A stretch of DNA of 16,144 nucleotides, taken from Candidatus Cloacimonadota bacterium (GTDB lineage Bacteria > Cloacimonadota > Cloacimonadia > Cloacimonadales > TCS61). The notes under the pieces are model-generated. The model had not been told where the DNA came from, did no database searches, and worked only from the letters and a program-made list of their open reading frames with translations. A program made the position numbers and the translations under genes. Shown here piece by piece: positions 1-6,381 of the stretch; the stretch's first letter is position 1; each line of letters starts with the position of its first letter. Location: positions 1 through 16,144 of the forward strand of contig JAUVIJ010000013.1 of NCBI GenBank assembly GCA_030592835.1. Reading direction: 5' to 3'.

Positions 1-258
1 AGTGACAGGATAAATATTGGTGTCTGTAGAAACCAGCACAAATCCTGCAGGAGACAGGTTGAATATATAAGCCAACTTTTGTTTCTTCAGGTTCTTGATT
101 TCAATCACATTAACGATGGAAAATTCAGTGTTTTTTTGTTTTAATCGTAGATGAAAATCAGCTACATTTCTTGCAGTTTTTTTATTTACAGGGGTTGAAT
201 TAAGAAAATTTATGCTAATTAAGGTTAAAATTAATAAAACATATTTAAGAAATCTCAC
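1..258 (-). CDS. Secreted C10/streptopain-type cysteine protease precursor, N-terminal part (runs off window)
   Basis: An open frame of 86 codons runs leftward from a GTG at 258 to the window edge without a stop. The GTG has a strong ribosome binding site (GGAGGG, plus-strand 268-273) 9 nt upstream, and an in-frame TAA lies further upstream, so the start is well fixed. The product begins with a signal peptide (MRFLKYVLLILTLISINFLN). After it comes a stretch around residues 40-86 that includes AYIFNLSPAGFVLVSTDTN. That pattern is typical of the Spi/inhibitor-I69 propeptide that precedes C10 (streptopain-like) peptidase domains in secreted proteins of Bacteroidetes and Cloacimonadota. The catalytic domain would lie outside the window, so protease activity is inferred from the propeptide only. 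It could also be a stand-alone Spi inhibitor or a propeptide fused to another secreted domain. It is transcribed away from nifJ. Confidence 0.72.
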   Translation of the reverse strand, partial: MRFLKYVLLILTLISINFLNSTPVNKKTARNVADFHLRLKQKNTEFSIVNVIEIKNLKKQKLAYIFNLSPAGFVLVSTDTNIYPVT

Positions 259-541
259 TTGAGATAACCCTCCAATTATATTTACTGCATAAATTTACTT
301 GCAATACAACGATGTCAATAGAAATTAAGATTTTAATGCTTTATCATGGTATATTCTTATAACAGTTTAAGAAATTATACGTCGTCCATCAACATTGAAA
401 TTAAGTCTGATAATAAGATAATAAATAGCACAATTTGATAACCTGAAAAATCGAATTTGAATATAATTTTATTGGTTGACTTAAATATGGCAAAAACATT
501 TTTTGATTGAAAATTTCAGTAAATATTTTCAGGGAGCAATT
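259..541. promoter_or_regulatory. Divergent AT-rich intergenic region with possible promoters for the C10 protease gene and nifJ
   Basis: About 280 bases without a gene separate two divergent coding regions, so both must be started from here unless transcription enters from outside. On the minus strand a perfect TTGACA (plus-strand TGTCAA, 313-318) lies about 55 bases upstream of the protease GTG, but the best -10 candidates downstream of it are poor. On the plus strand a perfect TATAAT (462-467) lies about 75 bases upstream of the nifJ ATG. The nearest TTGATA (435-440) has a long 21-base spacer. These are consensus matches by eye in AT-rich DNA, where chance matches are common, and the bacterium's own sigma consensus is unknown. 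I see no operator or riboswitch. Confidence 0.3.
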
Positions 542-2671
542 ATGAAAAAATTTAAAAAAGTAACTATGGATGGAAACACAGCAGCCTCATATGTTGCATA
601 TGCTTTTAGTGAAGTTGCTGCAATATATCCGATTACTCCGTCATCACCAATGGGTGAAATGGCTGATGTATGGGCTGCCAATAGAAAAAAAAATATCTAT
701 GGTCAAGTTGTTGATGTTATCGAAATGCAATCTGAAGCCGGAGCAGCAGGAGCTGTACATGGTTCTTTATCCGGAGGCGCTTTCACTACTACTTTTACTG
801 CATCACAAGGATTGATGTTAATGCTCCCTAATATGCATAAAATTGCAGGTGAATTACTACCGACTGTTTTTCATGTAACAGCACGTTCTCTTGCTGTTCA
901 ATCACTGTCTATTTTTGGAGATCATTCTGATGTCATGTCTGCAAGAAATACAGGTTTTGCCTTAATGGCTGAAGGTTCAATCCAGGAAATCATCGATCTT
1001 GCTGTGGTTTCCCATCTTGCAACCATGAAAGCTAAGATTCCTTTCCTGAATTTTTTCGACGGTTTCCGAAATTCTCATGAAATACAGAAAATCGAGCTTA
1101 TAGATTACGATACGATGAGAGAACTCGTCGACATGAAATATGTGGAAGATTTTCGAAAAAGAGCAATGAATCCGGAAAATCCAATGGTTAAAGTAGGTGC
1201 CCAAAACCCGGATGTTTATTTCCAGGGTAGAGAAACAGTAAATAACTATTACGATGCAATACCTGGGATCGTTCAAGAATACATGGACAAAGTAACTCAG
1301 ATAACCGGTAGAAAATATCACCTCTTCGATTATATCGGACATCCGGAAGCTGAAAAAGTAATAATCGCAATGGGGAGTGGTATCGAAACTATCGAAGAAA
1401 CAATAAACTATCTTAACTCGAAAGGTGGGGAAAAGCTGGGTCTAATAAAAGTCAGATTGTACAGACCATTTGCTGTTGAAGCTTTCCGAAAAACATTACC
1501 CAAATCAGTTAAAAAAATAGCTGTCCTGGATAGAACTAAAGAATGTGGTTCCATCGGCGAACCTCTCTATCTGGATATTGTTGCCGCCCTTAAAGATATG
1601 AAGGATATTAAAATTATCGGAGGTAGATACGGTCTCTCTTCCAAAGAATTCACTCCTTCGATGATCAAAGCTGTTTATGACCATTTAGACGGAAAATGTT
1701 CACATGATTTTACTGTAGGAATTAATGATGATGTCTCGGGGAAATCGATCGAGATTAAAACCCATATAGACTCAGTTCCCGAAGGAACTATAAACTGTAA
1801 ATTCTGGGGACTTGGTTCAGACGGTACTGTCGGTGCAAACAAAAATTCGATAAAGATCATCGGTGATAATACTGACATGTATGCACAAGGATACTTTCAG
1901 TATGATTCTAAAAAATCCGGTGGTATTACCCGCAGTCATCTTCGCTTCGGAAAAGAAAAGATACAATCGGAATATCTTGTTGAAAATGCAGATTTTATCG
2001 GTTGCCACAACCAGTCTTTTATCGGACGTTATGATATTCTGGAAGGTATTAAGGAAGGAGGAGTTTTCCTGCTCAATTCAATATGGGACAGCGCCGATGT
2101 ATTTGAAAATTTAACTCTGGATATGCAGAAAACAATAATTGATAAAAATATTAAACTCTATAATATAAATGCTTTGAAAATAGCCACCGATGTTGGTCTG
2201 GGGAACAGAATTAATACTGTTATGCAAACAGCTTTCTTCCTTATTACCGGTGTTCTGGATAGAAAAAAAGCCTTGGAAATGATTAAAAAAGCAATTGAAA
2301 AAACCTTCCTTAAAAAAGGTCAGGAAATTATCTCCATGAACTGGAACGCCGTCGATAAAACTAATGAAGCCCTGATCGAAATAACAGTCCCTGAATTACT
2401 ACCTGAAAAGCATACGAAATCGAAAAAATTGATTCCTGATAATGCCGATAATTTCACTAAAAATATCATAGAAAGGATCATGAGAGAAAAAGGTGATGAT
2501 ATCCCGGTATCAGCAATGCCTTTAGATGGTTTTGTCCCTACTGGAACTACCAGACTGGAAAAAAGGGGTGTAGCTCCAAGTGTTCCTCATTGGATCCCCG
2601 AAAATTGTATTCAGTGTAATCAATGTTCACTGATATGCCCTCACGCAGCTATCAGACCAAAATTAATATAA
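542..2671 (+). CDS. nifJ: Pyruvate:ferredoxin (flavodoxin) oxidoreductase, N-terminal part, ended by a premature in-frame TAA
   Basis: This is the first 709 residues of NifJ/PFOR, which oxidatively decarboxylates pyruvate with CoA to acetyl-CoA, CO2 and reduced ferredoxin in the cytoplasm. I chose the ATG at 542 over the TTG at 503. It has AGGGAG at 531-536, and its product starts as the family does (MKKFKKVTMDGNTAASYVAY). Visible are the pyrimidine-binding domain with YPITPSSPMGE near residue 29 and EMQSEAGAAGA, then the second TK-like domain, the gamma domain, and the first ferredoxin-type [4Fe-4S] motif with Cys 689, 692, 695 and 699 followed by Pro. The frame then meets TAA at 2669-2671. 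Family sequence resumes in the same frame directly after it (2672-4069), giving 1175 positions overall, the usual single-chain NifJ length. The part ending here lacks the second ferredoxin cluster and the TPP/[4Fe-4S] domain VI, so it should not work alone. Confidence 0.93.
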   Translation: MKKFKKVTMDGNTAASYVAYAFSEVAAIYPITPSSPMGEMADVWAANRKKNIYGQVVDVIEMQSEAGAAGAVHGSLSGGAFTTTFTASQGLMLMLPNMHKIAGELLPTVFHVTARSLAVQSLSIFGDHSDVMSARNTGFALMAEGSIQEIIDLAVVSHLATMKAKIPFLNFFDGFRNSHEIQKIELIDYDTMRELVDMKYVEDFRKRAMNPENPMVKVGAQNPDVYFQGRETVNNYYDAIPGIVQEYMDKVTQITGRKYHLFDYIGHPEAEKVIIAMGSGIETIEETINYLNSKGGEKLGLIKVRLYRPFAVEAFRKTLPKSVKKIAVLDRTKECGSIGEPLYLDIVAALKDMKDIKIIGGRYGLSSKEFTPSMIKAVYDHLDGKCSHDFTVGINDDVSGKSIEIKTHIDSVPEGTINCKFWGLGSDGTVGANKNSIKIIGDNTDMYAQGYFQYDSKKSGGITRSHLRFGKEKIQSEYLVENADFIGCHNQSFIGRYDILEGIKEGGVFLLNSIWDSADVFENLTLDMQKTIIDKNIKLYNINALKIATDVGLGNRINTVMQTAFFLITGVLDRKKALEMIKKAIEKTFLKKGQEIISMNWNAVDKTNEALIEITVPELLPEKHTKSKKLIPDNADNFTKNIIERIMREKGDDIPVSAMPLDGFVPTGTTRLEKRGVAPSVPHWIPENCIQCNQCSLICPHAAIRPKLI
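2669..2671 (+). other. In-frame TAA stop inside nifJ (codon 710)
   Basis: The codons around the site read CCA AAA TTA ATA TAA GAG AAA TAC CTT. The stop lies between the two ferredoxin-type cysteine motifs, at codon 710 of the reconstructed gene. The 5' and 3' parts are in the same frame, so no insertion or deletion is needed, and a single base substitution would restore an open frame. Between here and 2797 there is no in-frame ATG, GTG or TTG. Ordinary re-initiation at the first of these (TTG at 2798) would therefore lose three cysteines of the second cluster. Possible causes are a recent nonsense mutation, a base-call or assembly error, or readthrough. Confidence 0.9.
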
Positions 2672-4069
2672 GAGAAATACCTTAAAAACGCACCGGATAC
2701 TTTCACAACCATCCCTGCATTTGGGAAAGATAAGGATAATTACAGGTATAAGATCCAGGTTTATATCGAAGATTGCCAGGGTTGTCTGAATTGTGTATTG
2801 GAATGTCCGAAATCTGCTCTTGAAATGAAAACTTTAGTGATAGAACGTGCTGCAGGAGAAGTAGAAAATACTGATTTCTTCAATTCACTGCCTGAAGATG
2901 TTTTGGGTAGTAATTCTGAAACCACCGTTAAGGGAAGTCAGTTCAAACAGCCATTAATAGAATTTTCCGGAGCCTGTGCCGGTTGCGGAGAAACTCCCTA
3001 TGTTAAATTAATAACCCAATTATTCGGTGATAGAATGATGATTGCCAATGCAACCGGTTGTTCCTCAATCTGGGGTGGAACCTTCCCGACAATACCTTAT
3101 TGTAAAAACAAAGATGGACACGGTCCGACCTGGGCTAATTCCCTGTTTGAAGATAATGCGGAATATGGATTTGGAATGAGACTGGCTGTCAAAGCAAATC
3201 GCTACCAATTGAAAAATAGTGTTCAACTCCTACTGGATACGGGAACTGATGCTAAACTAACTGAGCTATTAAACATTGCCCTTGATAACTGGGATTCAAC
3301 AGATAAAGAAGCTAAAGAAAATAGTAAGAATATTCAAGATATACTACCCGAAGTATTAGAAAAAGCAGACAATAGAACTGTAAATCACATTCGTAAGATC
3401 ATCGAACTTAAAAGTTATTTCATAAATAAATCTGTTTGGGCTTTTGGTGGGGACGGTTGGGCATATGATATTGGCTATGGTGGTCTTGATCATGTTATGG
3501 CAACAGGAAGGAATATGAACATCCTCGTTTTGGATACGGAAGTTTATTCAAATACCGGAGGTCAGGCATCAAAAGCTACGCCGCTTGGATCAGTAGCTAA
3601 GTTTGCTGAATCCGGGAAAAATACTGTCAAAAAAGACATGGGTATGATGTTGATGACTTACGGATATGTTTATATTGCGTCAATATCCATGGGCGCAAAC
3701 AAAAACCAGGCATTGAAAGCGATCAGGGAAGCTGAAGCTTATAATGGACCTTCGATCATTATGGCTTATGCGCCTTGTATCAACCATGGTTTCAATATGG
3801 CTTATACGCAGAAAGAAGAGAAAAAAGCTGTTGATTCAGGATATTGGCTACTATATCGCTATAATCCCGATCTGGAAAAAGAAGGAAAGAATCCCCTGAT
3901 ATTGGATTCCAAAGAACCTACGATTCCAGTTACCGATTTCTTAAAAGGTGAAAGGAGATATACCTCTCTGGAAAGAACTTTCCCCGAAAAAGTCAAGAAC
4001 TTCAGATCTAGATTTACCGATTATGCAAAAAAACGGTATGAATTATACAGTTCTATGGCGGATAAATAA
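2672..4069 (+). CDS. nifJ: Pyruvate:ferredoxin oxidoreductase, C-terminal part (same frame, downstream of the TAA; longest start-bearing ORF begins 2798)
   Basis: This is the remainder of NifJ. Numbered from the ATG at 542, it has the second [4Fe-4S] motif (Cys 745, 748, 751, 755 followed by Pro). Domain VI follows, with the proximal-cluster cysteines 812, 815, 840 and 1079; as I recall, the first three carry the same numbers in the Desulfovibrio africanus enzyme. The thiamine diphosphate motif GGDGWAYDIGYGGLDHV begins near 969, and LDTEVYSNTGGQ follows. The C-terminus is complete, with a normal TAA at 4067-4069. No key residue is missing, which implies purifying selection until very recently or continuing expression through the internal stop. 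No usable start codon precedes the second cluster, so this is not a credible independent subunit. A strong terminator lies 40 bases downstream, making nifJ a monocistronic unit. Confidence 0.92.
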   Translation, partial: EKYLKNAPDTFTTIPAFGKDKDNYRYKIQVYIEDCQGCLNCVLECPKSALEMKTLVIERAAGEVENTDFFNSLPEDVLGSNSETTVKGSQFKQPLIEFSGACAGCGETPYVKLITQLFGDRMMIANATGCSSIWGGTFPTIPYCKNKDGHGPTWANSLFEDNAEYGFGMRLAVKANRYQLKNSVQLLLDTGTDAKLTELLNIALDNWDSTDKEAKENSKNIQDILPEVLEKADNRTVNHIRKIIELKSYFINKSVWAFGGDGWAYDIGYGGLDHVMATGRNMNILVLDTEVYSNTGGQASKATPLGSVAKFAESGKNTVKKDMGMMLMTYGYVYIASISMGANKNQALKAIREAEAYNGPSIIMAYAPCINHGFNMAYTQKEEKKAVDSGYWLLYRYNPDLEKEGKNPLILDSKEPTIPVTDFLKGERRYTSLERTFPEKVKNFRSRFTDYAKKRYELYSSMADK

Positions 4070-4109
4070 ACGTAATTGGCTCTTAAATAATGGATTATAT
4101 GCCTCTTAG

Positions 4110-4145
4110 AAAAGATCCTCTTTAATCGAAGGGGATCTTTTTTTA
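4110..4145 (+). terminator. Rho-independent terminator after nifJ
   Basis: AAAAGATCCTC at 4110-4120 pairs with GGGGATCTTTT at 4131-4141, an 11-bp stem with one G-T wobble and a loop of about 10 bases. A run of seven or more T residues follows (to about 4144). It sits 40 bases after the nifJ stop and only about 14 bases before the next ATG at 4159. Confidence 0.85.
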
Positions 4146-4158
4146 AAATCGGATAAAA

Positions 4159-5862
4159 ATGAATAAACTTAAATCGGTAAATTCAGGAAATAATAAAATT
4201 AAAAAGTATTATATTTTTTTCTTCCTGATTATTACATTACTAATCGTATATGTACAGATTACCAGTCATGAATTTGTTTGGGATGATGATGTCCATATTA
4301 CTGAAAATGCTTATGATCTGAATAATGATGATTCCTCCATACTGAAATATTGGAGACTTGATCCAAGATTACTTTATAGCCCGGTAACCTATACTTTCTG
4401 GAATTTACTCAAACGTTTCAGTATAATGCTGTCAGGTGGGATTGAGCCACTGTATCTCCATATTTTCAGTATTATCCTGCATCTGTTTAATGTGCTTCTA
4501 ATATATAAGATCATCCTGCGTATATTCCATTCCAGAACATCAGCATTCTGGGGATGTCTTCTTTTCGGACTGCATCCACTCCAGGTGGAAGCAGTTGCCT
4601 GGGCTTCAGCTCAAAGAACTCTCCTGATGACTTTTTTTGGGCTTCTCAGCATCCTCAATTTCTTGAAATTCTCGCAATTCGAGAGAAAAAAGACTTTTTT
4701 CTATTTCTTAAGTCTGGGATTTTTTTTCCTTTCAAATTTTGCTAAACCGGCTGCTGTTGTTATTCCCTTCATTATTTTTATTATTCTATATAATACTAAA
4801 TACCCGAATTTCAGAAGATCAATCATACTTCTCGTTCCTTTTATCCTCATTTCTCTGATTCAGGTAATTATCTCACTCAGTCTGGGAGATCCGGTCCTGA
4901 ATGAAGTAAAACCTTTATGGTCACGTCTGTTTATTATCTCGGATACTATTAATTTCTACCTTCTCAAATTACTATTTCCTTTCAAATTGTCATCATATTA
5001 TGGAAGAACTCCAACTGTGATCATGAATACAAGTTGGTTTTATCTATCCTCACTTATACCTTTTTCAATCTTGTCCCTCCTGATAATTTTCCGAAAGAAG
5101 TTACGATATCCAATTATGGGATTTTCAATTTTCATTATCGGGATTCTTCCTGTATCCGGATTGATTACCTTTGAAGGACAGAACTGGAATACTGTAGCTG
5201 ACAGATATATTTATTTACCAATGTTGGGATTTGGTATATTATTTGCATATCTATACAAAAAGTATCATTTCAAATTCAAGTTTATTCTTTTCTCAGGAAT
5301 ATGTCTTTTCTGGGGAATGTGGTCAGGTTTAAAACAGGTTCCTGTTTGGCAGAACGATTATACATTGTGGAGTCATACTGCCAGTTGTTATTCTGACGAA
5401 TTGATTCCACATAATAGAATAGCTGTCTGGTTTTATCATCATCAGAATTACAAAAAAGCGATTGGGGAATTCAACAAAGCAATTGAGATAAATCCCCTTC
5501 ATTTTCAATCACTTTATGGTAGAGCATTAGCATTGACAGGTGCAGGAAGATTTCCAGAGGCAATTGAAGATTATAACATGGTTATCAATACAGACCCTGA
5601 TGATACAACGGCATTATATAATCGTGCGCTGCTCCATATTAGGACAGGTTCCTACGAAAAAGCTCTTGCTGATCTTACAAATGTCATTAAATTGAATAGT
5701 AATGATGCCGAAGCATTGTATAACCGAGCTGCAGTCTTATATCAATTAGGTAAATATAATGATGCTTATGCAGATCTTCTAGAATACAGGAAATTAGGAA
5801 AAGAAGTGCCCGTAGAATTTCTAAACAATATTAAATTAAGGTTAAAAGAATTGAATTATTAG
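4159..5862 (+). CDS. Multi-pass GT-C glycosyltransferase-like membrane protein with C-terminal TPRs (TMTC/PMT-like)
   Basis: The 567-residue protein starts with a membrane segment (about 17-34). A short extracytoplasmic motif WDDDVHI follows (41-47), matching the DD-type acidic motif of the first loop in GT-C lipid-linked sugar transferases. Many more hydrophobic helices run to about residue 400. The segment LFGLHPLQVEAVAWASAQRT is characteristic of the bacterial and eukaryotic TMTC-like O-mannosyltransferase group. Residues about 416-550 contain four tetratricopeptide repeats (for example ALYNRALLHIRTGSYEKALADL). By family it would transfer a sugar from a polyprenyl-phosphate donor to exported proteins, with the TPRs as a binding module, but substrate and activity are inferred. 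The start has only a weak ribosome site (GGAT). trmO follows after 13 bases, so the two are probably co-transcribed. It ends with TAG, the only normal TAG stop in the window. Confidence 0.8.
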   Translation: MNKLKSVNSGNNKIKKYYIFFFLIITLLIVYVQITSHEFVWDDDVHITENAYDLNNDDSSILKYWRLDPRLLYSPVTYTFWNLLKRFSIMLSGGIEPLYLHIFSIILHLFNVLLIYKIILRIFHSRTSAFWGCLLFGLHPLQVEAVAWASAQRTLLMTFFGLLSILNFLKFSQFERKKTFFYFLSLGFFFLSNFAKPAAVVIPFIIFIILYNTKYPNFRRSIILLVPFILISLIQVIISLSLGDPVLNEVKPLWSRLFIISDTINFYLLKLLFPFKLSSYYGRTPTVIMNTSWFYLSSLIPFSILSLLIIFRKKLRYPIMGFSIFIIGILPVSGLITFEGQNWNTVADRYIYLPMLGFGILFAYLYKKYHFKFKFILFSGICLFWGMWSGLKQVPVWQNDYTLWSHTASCYSDELIPHNRIAVWFYHHQNYKKAIGEFNKAIEINPLHFQSLYGRALALTGAGRFPEAIEDYNMVINTDPDDTTALYNRALLHIRTGSYEKALADLTNVIKLNSNDAEALYNRAAVLYQLGKYNDAYADLLEYRKLGKEVPVEFLNNIKLRLKELNY

Positions 5863-5875
5863 AAAGAAGGAAGAA

Positions 5876-6364
5876 ATGAACATTACATCCATTGGAACAA
5901 TTTATACACCTTTCAAAACAACGAAAGGAACTCCAATCCAACCAATTGCCGGATCTGATATTGAAGGCAGAATAGAGATCTTTCCCGAATTTAAAAAAGG
6001 TTTGAAAGCCTTAGATGGGTTCTCAAATATTTTCCTGATATACCAGTTCCATTTATCAAATAATTATTCCCTTGAAGTGATTCCTTTTCTGGATAATAAA
6101 AAACGGGGTGTTTTTGCGACACGTGCTCCTTCACGTCCCAACAATATTGGAATTTCAATTGTAATGTTAATTTCTATATAGGATACTGTTCTCATAGTAA
6201 AAAATATTGATATTATTGATGGAACACCCTTAATTGATATCAAACCCTTCGTTCCTGAATTTGATTGTTTCGATCTCAGGGAAACTGACAGATATGGATG
6301 GTTGGATTCTTACAAGAATAAAGCTTTTAAAACCAAGTCAGATAATAGATTTTCAGAGGATTAA
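5876..6364 (+). pseudogene. trmO: TrmO/TsaA-type tRNA (t6A37) N6-methyltransferase, interrupted by one in-frame TAG
   Basis: The first 101 codons (5876-6178) encode a recognisable TrmO (UPF0066/YaeB) protein, with the family signature RGVFATRAPSRPNNIG at residues 77-92. TAG at 6179-6181 closes the frame. Reading on in the same frame gives about 60 more codons that are equally family-typical (KNIDIIDGTPLIDIKPFVPEFD), ending at a normal TAA at 6362-6364. The whole is 162 positions, the length of the short single-domain TrmO type. TrmO is known to methylate t6A37 in threonine tRNAs using S-adenosylmethionine. The ATG at 5876 has a good AAGGAAG site. The 101-residue product would lack the second half of the catalytic fold and is probably inactive unless the stop is read through. 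The next gene, mutL, starts 17 bases later, and miaA, another A37-modifying enzyme, follows. Confidence 0.82.
6179..6181 (+). other. In-frame TAG stop inside trmO (codon 102)
   Basis: The codons read TTA ATT TCT ATA TAG GAT ACT GTT CTC. Conserved TrmO sequence continues downstream in the same frame, so this is a point nonsense codon and not a frameshift. No in-frame ATG, GTG or TTG follows closely. As in nifJ, the stop follows ATA and precedes a G. Confidence 0.88.
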
Positions 6365-6381
6365 CTGATGGGAATAAATAA

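Noticed and set aside
272..284. TATAAT immediately upstream of the C10 protease gene on the minus strand as its -10 box
   Set aside because: It directly abuts the ribosome binding site, so a transcript starting from it would lose the Shine-Dalgarno sequence.
503..541. TTG at 503 as the nifJ start, adding 13 residues
   Set aside because: The ATG at 542 has an AGGGAG ribosome site at the right spacing and gives the usual family N-terminus; the TTG has none.
977..1342. Antisense open frames over nifJ, mutL, miaA and the PPIase gene (for example 977-1342, 6546-6839, 9296-9835)
   Set aside because: They lie opposite strongly conserved coding sequence, have no ribosome sites or recognisable domains, and are explained as shadows of the real genes.
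2640..2800. A frameshift in nifJ or a natural two-subunit split
   Set aside because: Both halves are in the same frame with no gap. No start codon precedes the second cysteine cluster, so a separate C-terminal subunit would lack it.
2669..6181. Stop-codon reassignment (TAA or TAG as sense codons) to explain the two interrupted genes
   Set aside because: TAA ends eight complete genes and TAG ends the TMTC-like gene exactly at expected C-termini, with the next gene's ribosome site directly after. A global code change does not fit.
2669..6181. Selenocysteine or pyrrolysine insertion at the internal stops
   Set aside because: Selenocysteine uses TGA, not TAA or TAG. Pyrrolysine uses TAG and could apply only to trmO; no known TrmO carries it, and nothing in the window suggests the Pyl machinery.
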